Assembly: GCA_934201705.1 (NCBI GenBank)
Contig: CAKPXF010000004.1
Coordinates: 66,683-130,682, forward strand
Source: an uncultured Bacilli bacterium
Lineage (GTDB): Bacteria; Bacillota_I; Bacilli_A; RFN20; CAG-631
Direction of reading: 5' to 3'
Length of the DNA stretch: 64,000 bases
Positions 28,001-36,609 of the stretch are shown piece by piece. The notes beneath the pieces were generated by a model. The model worked only from the letters and a program-made list of their open reading frames with translations, was not told the DNA's origin and did no database searches. Every line of letters begins with the position of its first letter. The first letter of the stretch is position 1. Position numbers and translations under genes: made by a program.

Positions 28001-28399
28001 AGCGAAGAAACCAAAAATAGAATAGGTGTTACTAATATTCCTTATGATGATGGTTGGACATTATATGCTAATGGTGAAAAGCAAGAAATATTTAATGTTA
28101 ATGGAGGCTTTATAGGATTTGTTGTAAAAAGTGGCACTACTAACTATTCATTAAAATATTTTACTCCAAAGCTAAAGGAAGGATTAATTTTTACAGGCAG
28201 TGGCATTTTATTACTAATCGCTTTATGTTATATTTATAAAAAAAGGACAATAGGCATATTAGCAAACGAAAGATTAGTAAATGAAAAATACAATTTAAAG
28301 CAAGAAGAAATAGAAAAGGAAGAAATAAGTGATTTTAATAATAAAATAAATACATTAATTAAAAAAATAAAGAATTTCTTTAAAAAAGGAGGAAAATAG
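25055..28399 (+). CDS. YfhO-family large membrane protein (wall-polymer glycosylation)
   Basis: 1114 residues, ATG behind AAAGGGGG. A cytoplasmic N-terminal amphipathic segment, then a dozen or so membrane helices (about 40-560), a large extracytoplasmic domain (about 575-1050), and a final helix with a charged cytoplasmic tail. Family traits include GDYTLQTYAFY after the first helix and the YxxYGRWQFW region. YfhO-type proteins resemble GT-C transferases that use undecaprenyl-P-sugar outside the membrane. The GtrB/CsbB-like gene transcribed divergently would supply that donor. It directly abuts fhs. Confidence 0.85.
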   Translation: MQKIIDKIKNVMVNLFKKIKELAIKAYNNENVRAFFYIYLIGLFFFSIIAITNHFTIPMTGDYTLQTYAFYSQGYYVFWNFIKTGEYPLYDFTNYLGANYLGTQSFYYVFSPLFYLLCLWPEKLLYQGIFFHMVFKFALGGFFMYILLKKYFGVSYKISRVGGLIYAFSGFSLFYLWFHFGDIIAFFPLFFIGIEKCLKERKGWLLTISIFLCGMSNYFFLVNICIFGAFYAIYRWIYIYGINKKRGYSAKVRWGVLLQGIAFSLVGVMMAAICLLPSLEVIKTTNRTQTGVNYLIGILSTIFKNPSKIDGKLVLGEAKSIKDILSVENLDDLFAKIFIWNDRSYSNMTVPGKNNIGYILSNWIFMNTSCWDNVMFDNAALDNTLGGFFITTPLTMLLVPSIYNVIKSKRPWAIFGVIVCLLLPFIPFTYHAAFAFTGLYGRWQFWIVILGIIFIIPTLDKYENVDRRFVTINLILNYTFALIAFILSKKSGHLPYNNYIPGTKINEMFLIMIAELVFMAIVWFFYRFKIFKAGVVKKVMTFFVIIEVGASILITIENKGYAKWNTYYLSQPDYTDLKNIIKEVKDEDDSFYRIMNTEATRVTMTLPTQLNYNGASTFSSTYNFNLDTFKNRSRMAYGGGWTMGNHEKRYWLDQYIGTKYYVIDKDDINNDNNESYRDRTVFYDGRTRSDEEQQKYNLNLGWNYKLYKSNDNYDVYINEQFIGIGYTLDSYIKSSSAGTGSVATLYEELYSKYAILLDDGVEAIKDYDNIKSISSYQTTYKTFYQSNFDLYFSPREDYSKEKDYKRHEYKLTSNGFTQKEISSILPSYSQFFHKRWEDKQRFGDQLILKLKDGKEKPCSDASSANQYFINIPFKLGPKTLISIYNGDKLITQDAHMHSNNSLSKVNYEWKLQRGFYIDQPFDKIVIEFLSDTTFDKVFLNGSLSSDINITYCSQKTIQARQDEVNKHLFKDVKYKKNTFTFTSEETKNRIGVTNIPYDDGWTLYANGEKQEIFNVNGGFIGFVVKSGTTNYSLKYFTPKLKEGLIFTGSGILLLIALCYIYKKRTIGILANERLVNEKYNLKQEEIEKEEISDFNNKINTLIKKIKNFFKKGGK

Positions 28400-30067
28400 A
28401 TGGAATATAAAAGTGATTTACAAATTGCTCAAGAAGCAAAAATGAAAAACATTAATGAAATTGCTAAAAAACTAGATTTAACTGAAGGCGAGTATGATTG
28501 CTATGGTAAATACAAAGCAAAAATTAATTTTGATGTTTTTAAAAGACCGTCAAAAAATGGTAAGGTTATTTTAGTTACAGCGATTACTCCAACTCCAGCA
28601 GGAGAGGGTAAAACTACAACTTGCATTGGTTTAGCAGAAGCTTTACATAAAATGAATGAAGATGCTATTTGTGTATTAAGGGAGCCATCTTTAGGCCCAG
28701 TTATGGGAATTAAAGGTGGAGCAGCAGGTGGCGGATATGCGCAAGTTATGCCTATGGATGAAATAAATCTCCATTTTACTGGTGATATCCATGCTATAAC
28801 TACAGCTAACAATGCTATTTGTGCAATTATAGATAATCACATTTATCAAGGAAATGAATTAAACATAGACCCTAATAATATTACATTTAAGCGTTGTTTA
28901 GATTTAAACGACCGTGCTTTAAGGTTTATTGAAATTGGAAAGGGCTCAAAATTTGATGGAATTCCTCGTAAGGATGGCTTTAATATTACTGTTGCTAGTG
29001 AAATAATGGCTATTTTATGCTTAGCTACAGATTATAAGGATTTAAGAAATAGAATTGATAGAATTGTAATTGGCTATACATATGATAAAAAGCCAGTTAC
29101 TGTTAAGGATTTAAAGGTTGGAGGCTGTATTACTTTATTATTAAAGGATGCCTTTAAGCCTAATTTAGTACAAACGCTTGAAGGAGGACCTGTATTAATT
29201 CATGGTGGACCTTTTGCTAATATTGCTCATGGATGTAATTCAATTGTTGCCACAAAAATGGGAATGCATTTAAGTAAATATGTTGTTACTGAAGCTGGCT
29301 TTGGAGCAGATTTAGGAGCCGAAAAGTTTTTTGATATAAAATGTAGGGTTGCTAATATTAAGCCAAGTGCTGTGGTATTAGTTGCTACTATTAGAGCTTT
29401 AAAATATCACGGAGGAGTCACAAAAGATAATTTAAATGAAGAAAATGTCGAAGCTATGCTTAAAGGTACATGTAATTTACAAAAGCATATAGAGACTATA
29501 CAAGCCTTTAAATTACCATTTGTTATTGCTATTAATAAATTTCCAACAGATAGTGATGCTGAAGTTAAAGCCTTATACGATTGGTGCTTAAAAAATAATT
29601 ATCCTATCGAATTATCATCAGTTTGGGAAAATGGTGGAAATGGTGGTATAGAATTAGCACATCATGTTTTAAAGCTTGTAAATGAAACAAATGATTTTAA
29701 GCAGATTTATGATTTAAATGATTCAATTGAAACAAAGCTAAATAAGGTGGCTAGTATTGTTTATGGTGCTAAAAATGTTGAATTATCACCTCTTGCAATA
29801 GAGCAAATAAAAACATATAAGGAATATGGCTGGGATAAGCTTGCAATATGTATTGCTAAAACTCCTGCATCATTATCAGATGATCCTACTTTATTTGGAA
29901 GGCCAAGAGATTTTACTATTCATGTAAGAGAAATAACACCTTCAATTGGAGCAGGCTTTTTAGTGGCAATTACTGGAAAAATAATGACAATGCCAGGGCT
30001 TCCAAAATCTCCAGCAGCTTTAAAAATTGATTTAGATGAAAATGGAAATTCTGTAGGAATATTTTAG
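28400..30067 (+). CDS. fhs: Formate--tetrahydrofolate ligase
   Basis: 555 residues, the usual length. ATG immediately after the YfhO-like stop, behind AAAGGAGG. P-loop TPTPAGEGKTT (63-73), followed by LREPSLGPVMGIKGGAAGGGY and later EAGFGADLGAEKF. It makes 10-formyl-THF from formate, THF and ATP, feeding purine and methionyl-tRNA formylation or one-carbon flow. No other Wood-Ljungdahl gene is nearby, so a housekeeping role is likelier than acetogenesis. Confidence 0.97.
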   Translation: MEYKSDLQIAQEAKMKNINEIAKKLDLTEGEYDCYGKYKAKINFDVFKRPSKNGKVILVTAITPTPAGEGKTTTCIGLAEALHKMNEDAICVLREPSLGPVMGIKGGAAGGGYAQVMPMDEINLHFTGDIHAITTANNAICAIIDNHIYQGNELNIDPNNITFKRCLDLNDRALRFIEIGKGSKFDGIPRKDGFNITVASEIMAILCLATDYKDLRNRIDRIVIGYTYDKKPVTVKDLKVGGCITLLLKDAFKPNLVQTLEGGPVLIHGGPFANIAHGCNSIVATKMGMHLSKYVVTEAGFGADLGAEKFFDIKCRVANIKPSAVVLVATIRALKYHGGVTKDNLNEENVEAMLKGTCNLQKHIETIQAFKLPFVIAINKFPTDSDAEVKALYDWCLKNNYPIELSSVWENGGNGGIELAHHVLKLVNETNDFKQIYDLNDSIETKLNKVASIVYGAKNVELSPLAIEQIKTYKEYGWDKLAICIAKTPASLSDDPTLFGRPRDFTIHVREITPSIGAGFLVAITGKIMTMPGLPKSPAALKIDLDENGNSVGIF

Positions 30068-30112
30068 TATAAAATAGATAATTTACTCCATACTATTTTT
30101 AGGAGGCAAAGT

Positions 30113-30400
30113 ATGAGTAAATTAAAATGTAATGAAAGAAGCTGTAAACATAATTGTTGCATGTCTTGCACAAAGCAATCAATAGTTTTAGATGATGATG
30201 CTATATGTGCTTCATATCAAAGAAGAAATAGCGATGTAAATGAAGAATTTGCAAGCGAAAAATATCCAGACTATAGTGATATGGAAACATCAATAAATTG
30301 TAATGAGGAATCTTGCTATTATAATAATGATAACTGCTGCAAAGCCAGTGAAGTTAAAATAGATTCTGATGCATGGTGTTCAACTTATAGAAAAAAATAG
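30113..30400 (+). CDS. Small cysteine-rich protein with two DUF1540 units
   Basis: 95 residues, ATG behind AGGAGG. Two copies of the DUF1540 pattern: LKCNERSCKHN...C...CASY (about 3-37) and INCNEESCYYN...C...WCSTY (about 61-93). The spaced cysteines suggest metal binding. Function unknown; common in spore-forming and related Firmicutes. Probably the last gene of the YfhO-fhs unit. Confidence 0.85.
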   Translation: MSKLKCNERSCKHNCCMSCTKQSIVLDDDAICASYQRRNSDVNEEFASEKYPDYSDMETSINCNEESCYYNNDNCCKASEVKIDSDAWCSTYRKK

Positions 30401-30402
30401 CG

Positions 30403-30435
30403 AAAAAAGCAGGTAATAAAAAATCTGCTTTTTAA
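30403..30435 (+). terminator. Terminator after the DUF1540 gene
   Basis: AAAAAGCAG (30404-30412) pairs with CTGCTTTTT (30425-30433), 12-base loop, ending in a T-run. Confidence 0.85.
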
Positions 30436-30476
30436 TTTATTCATTAATTTTAGCATAATTATAATTAACAATGATA

Positions 30477-30520
30477 TTGTTAATAAAATCTCATTGTGGT
30501 ATATTTTACTTAAGTAAAAT
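30477..30520 (+). promoter_or_regulatory. Promoter of the sugar operon overlapped by an 18-bp palindromic operator
   Basis: TTGTTA (30477-30482), 17-base spacer, TATATT (30500-30505). A perfect 18-bp palindrome, ATTTTACTTAAGTAAAAT (30503-30520), starts inside the -10 box and covers the expected transcription start, the standard position for a repressor site. No regulator gene for it is adjacent. Confidence 0.65.
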
Positions 30521-30533
30521 AAGGAGATTAATT

Positions 30534-31379
30534 ATGTATAATTTAAAAATAGGAATTATTGAGGCAATTGATGATATTTTAACAAATGGAACAGCAAAAC
30601 TTGATGAAATTGGTTTAAGTGAAATTCAAATGAGCTGCTGGAATGTACCACTATGCACTAAGGAAAATGCTTTAAAAATTAAAGAAATGTTTAAAGATAA
30701 ATATACAATTTCTGGCTTATGGGGAGGCTGGGTTGTAGGGCCAACCGTTTGGGACTTTGTTTCTGGCCCACAAACAATTGGTTTAGTACCAAAGGAGTGG
30801 AGAGAAGAAAGGAAGGAAGGCTTAAAGAAGGTTATTGATTTTGCTAATATGCTAAATGTAAAAACAGTAACAACTCATATGGGCTTTATGCCTGAAAATC
30901 CAAGCACTATTGAATATCAAGAAATTTTAGATTGCTTATATGATTTATGTAGCTATGCTAAGCAATATAATATTGATTTTTGCTTTGAAACAGGACAAGA
31001 AACACCAACTACAATTTTAAGAGCAATTCAAGATATTTCTAAAAGAGGCTTAAATAATTTAAAGATTAATTTAGATCCGGCTAATTTATTATTATATGGA
31101 AAGGGTAATCCAATGGATGCTGTTGATGTATTTGGGCAATATGTTGTTGGCATGCATGTTAAAGATGGCGATTATCCAACAAACGGAGATAATTTAGGAA
31201 TGGAATACAAGGTTGGAACTGGAAGAGTAAACTTTGAATATATTATTAGAAAGCTACATTCATTTAATTATCAAGGACCTTTAACTATTGAAAGAGAAAT
31301 TACAGGTGAACAACAAAAAAAAGATATAAAAGATACAATAGTATATCTTCAAAATATTTTAGCTAAAATAGATGATTAG
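30534..31379 (+). CDS. Sugar phosphate isomerase/epimerase (TIM barrel, AP endonuclease 2 fold)
   Basis: 281 residues from ATG 30534 (AAGGAG); the longer frame starts upstream of the promoter. Xylose-isomerase-like TIM barrel motifs: TVTTHMGFMP (near 115), CFETGQETP (near 150) and KINLDPANLLLYG (near 175), then GMHVKDGDYP, holding the metal-binding Glu, Asp and His residues. Being first in the operon with GH36 and aldose epimerase genes suggests isomerisation or epimerisation of a sugar released from galactosides. Confidence 0.8.
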   Translation: MYNLKIGIIEAIDDILTNGTAKLDEIGLSEIQMSCWNVPLCTKENALKIKEMFKDKYTISGLWGGWVVGPTVWDFVSGPQTIGLVPKEWREERKEGLKKVIDFANMLNVKTVTTHMGFMPENPSTIEYQEILDCLYDLCSYAKQYNIDFCFETGQETPTTILRAIQDISKRGLNNLKINLDPANLLLYGKGNPMDAVDVFGQYVVGMHVKDGDYPTNGDNLGMEYKVGTGRVNFEYIIRKLHSFNYQGPLTIEREITGEQQKKDIKDTIVYLQNILAKIDD

Positions 31380-31390
31380 GGGAAAAGAAA

Positions 31391-33550
31391 ATGTCAGTTA
31401 TATTTCATGTAAAAAGCAATGTTTTTCAATTAGATGGTAAGGATTTTACTTATTTAATTGGAATTTATGATAATAGATTTCTAACAACTCTTTACTATGG
31501 TAAGAAAATAGAAATTTTACATCCTGAAAGATTACAGGTTACGCGTGAACTAGGCTTTTCACCATCACCAAGCGAATACTTTTATAAAAGGAATGTTAGC
31601 TTAGATACATTACCACAAGAATATCCATCATTTGGTTATGGGGATTTTAGAATACCAGCTATTATGGTTGAACAAGAAAATGGCTCAAGAATAGTTGACT
31701 TAAGATTTAAATCCTATGAAATCTTAGCTGAAAAGCCAAAAATTGAAGGAATGCCATCTCTTCTTGAGGATGAAAGCTGTGATTCATTAAAGATAACATT
31801 AAAAGATGAACTAACAAATGTTGAGGTTGATTTATACTATAATGTTTATGGAGAACGTAATGTTTTAACAAGACATTGTGTTATTAAAAACCTAGGTAAT
31901 CAAAAAATTAATATTACTAAAGCTATGTCATGCTCATTAGATTTAAGAGATAATAAATTCAATTTCTTAGAGCTAAAGGGCACACATTGTGAGGAAAGAC
32001 ATATTGAAATTACACCATTAAGGCATGGAATTAGTAAGATTGAATCAAGAAGATGTAGCTCATCGCACATGCTAAATCCTTTTATGGCATTATGTAGAAA
32101 GGATGCTACAGAGGATTTTGGTGAGGTTTATGGCTTTAATCTTGTTTATTCTGGAAATTATGAAGGAACAATTGAGGTTGACCAAAGAAATACTACAAGA
32201 ATCCAAATGGGTATAAGCTCATTTGACTTTTCATGGCCTTTATATAGCAATGATACATTTGCTACACCAGAGGTTGTTATGGTTTATTCAAATACAGGAT
32301 TAAATGGAATGTCACTTCAATATCATAGCTTATATAATGATTGCTTATTAAAGAAGCATTATCACCATCCAATAGTTGTTAATAACTGGGAAGCAACATA
32401 TTTTGATTTTAATGAAGAAAAGCTTGAAAAATTAATTTGCTCAGCTAAAGGGCTTGGAATTGAAATGTTTGTTTTAGATGATGGCTGGTTTAAGAAAAGA
32501 AATAATGATGAATCATCATTAGGAGACTGGGTTGTTGATACAAATAAGCTTCCAAATGGCCTTGAAAGAATAAGTGAAATTTGTAAAAAGAATAATATGA
32601 AATTAGGCTTATGGTTTGAACCAGAAATGATATCAGTTGATTCAGATTTATATCGTGCTCATCCAGATTATGCAATTAAAATTGAAGGAAGAGATCATAT
32701 TTATTCAAGATGTCAGTTAGTTTTAGATTTATCAAGAAAAGATGTTTGTGATTATATTATTAATTCATTAAGTAATATAATTGATAATTCAAATATTTCT
32801 TATATTAAATGGGACTTTAATAGAAATATTACTGAAACATATAATAAGCAATTAGCTCATAAATATGTTTTAGGCTTATATTATGTTTTAGAAACAATTA
32901 CTACTAAATATCCAAATATTATGATAGAAGGCTGTTCAGGTGGTGGAGGAAGATTTGATCCAGCAATGCTTTATTATACTCCACAAATTTGGACAAGTGA
33001 TGATACTGATGCTATTGAAAGATTATTCATTCAATATGGAACATCAATCGTTTATCCACCAACATCAATGGTAGGACATGTATCTGTTACTCCAAATCAT
33101 CAAACAGGAAGAATAACTCCATTTAAAACTCGTGGAATTGTTGCTATGTCTGCAAACTTTGGCTATGAATTAAATCCACAAATTCTTTCTGAAAGTGAAA
33201 GAGAAATGGTAAAGAAGCAAACTAAAGAATATGCTTCATTAAGAAAGGTTATATATGATTCAGACTTTTATCGCCTTAGAAGCCCATTTAATGGTAATGA
33301 TTGTGCTTGGTCATTTGTAAGAAAAAATAAAAAAGAAGTATATGTAATGTATGTTAGAATTCTAAATGCTGCAACTAATGAATTTGATTATTTATTATTA
33401 AAAGGATTAGATGCTAATAAAATATATGAAAATGTTGAAACTAAAGAAAGATTTATGGGAAGTGAACTAATGAATGTTGGCATTTTACTTCCTCGTCATC
33501 CTTATGATTTCAACGGATTAATGTATCATTTTAAACAAGTAAAAGAATAG
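31391..33550 (+). CDS. Alpha-galactosidase, glycoside hydrolase family 36
   Basis: 719 residues, normal for bacterial GH36. N-terminal beta-sandwich (about 1-300), then the catalytic barrel: FVLDDGWF (near 362), GLWFEPEMIS, the nucleophile D475 in KWDFNR, EGCSGGGGRFD, and the acid/base region SDDTDAIERL (D537/D538). No signal peptide, so it should act inside the cell on imported alpha-galactosides such as melibiose or raffinose. No transporter gene is adjacent. Confidence 0.95.
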   Translation: MSVIFHVKSNVFQLDGKDFTYLIGIYDNRFLTTLYYGKKIEILHPERLQVTRELGFSPSPSEYFYKRNVSLDTLPQEYPSFGYGDFRIPAIMVEQENGSRIVDLRFKSYEILAEKPKIEGMPSLLEDESCDSLKITLKDELTNVEVDLYYNVYGERNVLTRHCVIKNLGNQKINITKAMSCSLDLRDNKFNFLELKGTHCEERHIEITPLRHGISKIESRRCSSSHMLNPFMALCRKDATEDFGEVYGFNLVYSGNYEGTIEVDQRNTTRIQMGISSFDFSWPLYSNDTFATPEVVMVYSNTGLNGMSLQYHSLYNDCLLKKHYHHPIVVNNWEATYFDFNEEKLEKLICSAKGLGIEMFVLDDGWFKKRNNDESSLGDWVVDTNKLPNGLERISEICKKNNMKLGLWFEPEMISVDSDLYRAHPDYAIKIEGRDHIYSRCQLVLDLSRKDVCDYIINSLSNIIDNSNISYIKWDFNRNITETYNKQLAHKYVLGLYYVLETITTKYPNIMIEGCSGGGGRFDPAMLYYTPQIWTSDDTDAIERLFIQYGTSIVYPPTSMVGHVSVTPNHQTGRITPFKTRGIVAMSANFGYELNPQILSESEREMVKKQTKEYASLRKVIYDSDFYRLRSPFNGNDCAWSFVRKNKKEVYVMYVRILNAATNEFDYLLLKGLDANKIYENVETKERFMGSELMNVGILLPRHPYDFNGLMYHFKQVKE

Positions 33551-33559
33551 GTGATGTAA

Positions 33560-34978
33560 ATGAATAAAGAAATATCAAACTTTCTTAAACACAATCATAG
33601 CTCATTTAAAAAAATTATAAAAATATTAGAAAGTAAATTTGAATATGTATCAATACTGGCAACTGATTGTGAAGGAAAAGAATTAATGGTAAGTGAAAAA
33701 AGTGTTGCTATTAATGATAATTACTTTCAAGAGAGAGGATTTGTTGTTAGAGTTTTTAATGATGGCCTTTTTTCTGAATATTCATTTGATAGAATTGATG
33801 ATGTTGAAGATATTTGTAATCGAATTATTTCCTCTTTGGATATAAATGAATTAGTCTATAAAGCTATTTATGTAAAAAAATCTAAAACAAAGCTATATGA
33901 AGAGGAAGAATTAAAAAAAGATTTTTCTAAAATGGATAAATATGAAGATATAAGCTTAGATGAAATTATTAAAGATTGTAAAATGACAATAAATGATGAA
34001 ATGGAAGATAATGAATATATAATTTCAGCTAGATTCAATATTGAATACTTAAAGGTATCAAAAATGTTTATTTCAAGCAAAAAGGATTTAAGTCAGGTTT
34101 ATGCCTGGGCAGATGCTAAGTATACTTGTATTGTAAATAAGGATGATGTTACCAAATTCAACTATGGTGCTGAAAGCGCAATGTCTTTATGTGAAGCAAT
34201 AAATAAGCTAAAGGAAAAAATAAAAAGAATTAATGAAATGGCTGTTTTACTGCTTGATGCTAGTAATGTAATTCCAGGAGAATATGATTGTATAACATCC
34301 CCTGATGTTACAGGCTTAATTGCTCATGAGGCCTTTGGACATGGTGTTGAAATGGATATGTTTGTAAAAAATAGAGCCTTAGGCAAGCAATTTATCAATA
34401 AACAAGTTGGGTCTCAACTTGTAACAATGCATGAAGGAGCTATTCCTTATGATGATGTTTCATCATATTTCTTTGACGATGAAGGAACATTGGCCCATGA
34501 TACAATTGAAATACAAGATGGTATTTTAAAAACTGGAATTGCTGATGCTATTTCAGCTAGTAGATTAAATATCCTTCCAACAGGAAATGGTAAAAGAGAA
34601 AGCTTTAAAAGAAAGGCATATACTAGAATGACAGCTACTTATTTTGAAAGTAAGGACAGTAATCTTAATGATATGATAGCTTCTATTCAATATGGTTTTT
34701 TGCTTGATGTAGCACTTGGCGGAATGGAAGATCCCAAAAATTGGGGAATCCAATGTCAAGCTTTAGTTGGAAGAGAAATAAAGGATGGTAAGCTAACAGG
34801 GAAAATTGTTTCGCCAATTATAATAACAGGCTATGTTATTGATTTATTAAATAGTGTAAGCATGGTTAGCAATGATTTTGCTTTATATGGCTCTGGTGCT
34901 TGTGGAAAAGGATATAAGGAATTTGTTAAAACATCAATTGGTGGTCCTTATTTGAAAGTTAAGGTGAAAATAGGATGA
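33560..34978 (+). CDS. TldD-type metallopeptidase (TldD/PmbA family)
   Basis: 472 residues, ATG behind AGGTGATG. The HExxxH zinc motif is intact: LIAHEAFGHGVEMD, with H256, E257 and H261. The C-terminal half shows the family pattern with GKRESFKRKAYTRMTATYFE and ASIQYGFLLDVALGGMEDP. In this family, TldD is the catalytic subunit and pairs with TldE, which is the next gene here. The pair trims unfolded or modified peptides. The TGA stop overlaps the next ATG. Confidence 0.9.
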   Translation: MNKEISNFLKHNHSSFKKIIKILESKFEYVSILATDCEGKELMVSEKSVAINDNYFQERGFVVRVFNDGLFSEYSFDRIDDVEDICNRIISSLDINELVYKAIYVKKSKTKLYEEEELKKDFSKMDKYEDISLDEIIKDCKMTINDEMEDNEYIISARFNIEYLKVSKMFISSKKDLSQVYAWADAKYTCIVNKDDVTKFNYGAESAMSLCEAINKLKEKIKRINEMAVLLLDASNVIPGEYDCITSPDVTGLIAHEAFGHGVEMDMFVKNRALGKQFINKQVGSQLVTMHEGAIPYDDVSSYFFDDEGTLAHDTIEIQDGILKTGIADAISASRLNILPTGNGKRESFKRKAYTRMTATYFESKDSNLNDMIASIQYGFLLDVALGGMEDPKNWGIQCQALVGREIKDGKLTGKIVSPIIITGYVIDLLNSVSMVSNDFALYGSGACGKGYKEFVKTSIGGPYLKVKVKIG

Positions 34979-36282
34979 TGGATAAAATAATTGAGCTTTT
35001 AAAAGATAATCCTAAAATATATGCTTGGAATATAATGTCAAGCAAAAAGGAATCATATCAATTGTTTTTCATAAAGCAAGAATTAGATATGAATCGAAAG
35101 GTCTCGACAAAGGAATATGCTATAAATATTTTCACTTTTAAAGAAGACAAGAAAAAAAATAAAATAGGCCATAGTAAATTTATGGTTTATTCTTCAATGA
35201 GTGAAGATGAAATAAAAGAAAAAATTGAAGAACAAATTAAAATTTGTGAATATTCATTAAATGATTTTTATACATTTCCTAAAAAGACTACTATTAAACA
35301 AATTAATAAAGAATATGCCTTTGGTAGTCAAAATATTAAGGATGCAGCTTTTATAGCAGCAGATGCTTTATTTGAAGCTGATAAATTTGATAAAGGCTAT
35401 ATAAATTCTTCAGAAATATTTATTAATACTGATGAGGTAAGATTTGTTGATAGCAAGGGTAATGATTTCCATTTTACTAATCAAAACGGTATTATTGAGC
35501 TAGTTACCTCTTGGAATGAAAAAAATGAAGAAATAGAATTATATAAATGCTTTGAATTTGATCATTTAGATACTAATTTTATTCAACGCCAAGCAAATGA
35601 ATTACTTCTTGAAGCTAGTAATAGAATAAAAGCTATACCAACACCATCTTTAAATGGCTATAAGGTATTATTAACAAAAGAATATGTAAAAGACTTTTTC
35701 ATTCATTTAGCTAATAAAGCTAAGACAGATTCAATTTATAATAGAATGTCTGATTTTCATGTTTCTTATAAGCTACAAGACAATAATGAAAATGTTGATT
35801 TAATAACTTTAAAGCTAGAGCCAACAATGAAAAACTCGACAAAAAGTATGCCTTTTGATAAAGAAGGTATAGTTTTAAAGAAGATTGTTTGTATTGAAAA
35901 TGGTGTTGTTAAGAATTTATGGGGAAGTAATGCTAAAAGCCAATATTTACAAAAGCCAGTTTATGGTACATATTCTAATTATTTTGTTAATATTGGCACT
36001 TTAACTAATGAAGAGCTAGTTTTAGAAAATTATATTGAAATAGTATCTCTTTCAGATTTTATAATTGATTCATTAACTGGTGATTTTGCTGGTGAAATTC
36101 GTTTAGCTTATATGTATAGTAAGAGTAAAGAAAAAACTATGATTACAGGTGGCTCAATTTCTGGTAATGTCTATAAATCAATTAATAGTATAAGATTATT
36201 TAACGAAAGTGAACAAATTAATAATTTTATTGGTCCAAAGAGTATATTGCTTGATAATATAACATTTAATAAAGCTAAATAA
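34975..36282 (+). CDS. TldE/PmbA-type partner of the TldD peptidase
   Basis: 435 residues, start overlapping the tldD-like stop by 4 bases (ATGA). It belongs to the same fold but lacks the HExxxH motif, as expected for TldE, which forms a heterodimer with TldD. C-terminal family features: YGTYSNYFVNIG, LTGDFAGEIRLAYMY and TGGSISGNVYK. Confidence 0.88.
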   Translation: MMDKIIELLKDNPKIYAWNIMSSKKESYQLFFIKQELDMNRKVSTKEYAINIFTFKEDKKKNKIGHSKFMVYSSMSEDEIKEKIEEQIKICEYSLNDFYTFPKKTTIKQINKEYAFGSQNIKDAAFIAADALFEADKFDKGYINSSEIFINTDEVRFVDSKGNDFHFTNQNGIIELVTSWNEKNEEIELYKCFEFDHLDTNFIQRQANELLLEASNRIKAIPTPSLNGYKVLLTKEYVKDFFIHLANKAKTDSIYNRMSDFHVSYKLQDNNENVDLITLKLEPTMKNSTKSMPFDKEGIVLKKIVCIENGVVKNLWGSNAKSQYLQKPVYGTYSNYFVNIGTLTNEELVLENYIEIVSLSDFIIDSLTGDFAGEIRLAYMYSKSKEKTMITGGSISGNVYKSINSIRLFNESEQINNFIGPKSILLDNITFNKAK

Positions 36283-36296
36283 AAGAGGTGTTAAGT

Positions 36297-36605
36297 ATGG
36301 ATAATGAAAAAAAAGCAGTGATTAAGTTTAAATCACATATAGTATTACCATTAATAATAATTTTATCATTAATAACAGCTATTTGCTTATTAGCTGTTGA
36401 AGAGTTTACTGATGGCTTAAGCCCTATTGTTATTTATTTATATTTTTCTGTAGCAGTTTTATATACCTTCTTATCGGTTTATGATTTATTTGCTAATAAG
36501 GAAAGAGAAAAGAAAACCAAAGTATTTATAACTGTATTAATTGCTTTAGCATTTGTTAGTGAAATTTTATATTTGGTATTTTATTTAATTGCTAAAGGAA
36601 GATAA
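36297..36605 (+). CDS. Small membrane protein, about three helices
   Basis: 102 residues from ATG 36297, with AGAGGTG seven bases upstream; a GTG three codons earlier is part of that ribosome site. Hydrophobic segments at about 13-35, 43-62 and 78-98, with a lysine-rich loop between the second and third. No family recognised. It sits inside the sugar operon, 14 bases after tldE and 4 bases before the aldose epimerase. Confidence 0.65.
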   Translation: MDNEKKAVIKFKSHIVLPLIIILSLITAICLLAVEEFTDGLSPIVIYLYFSVAVLYTFLSVYDLFANKEREKKTKVFITVLIALAFVSEILYLVFYLIAKGR

Positions 36606-36609
36606 AGCT

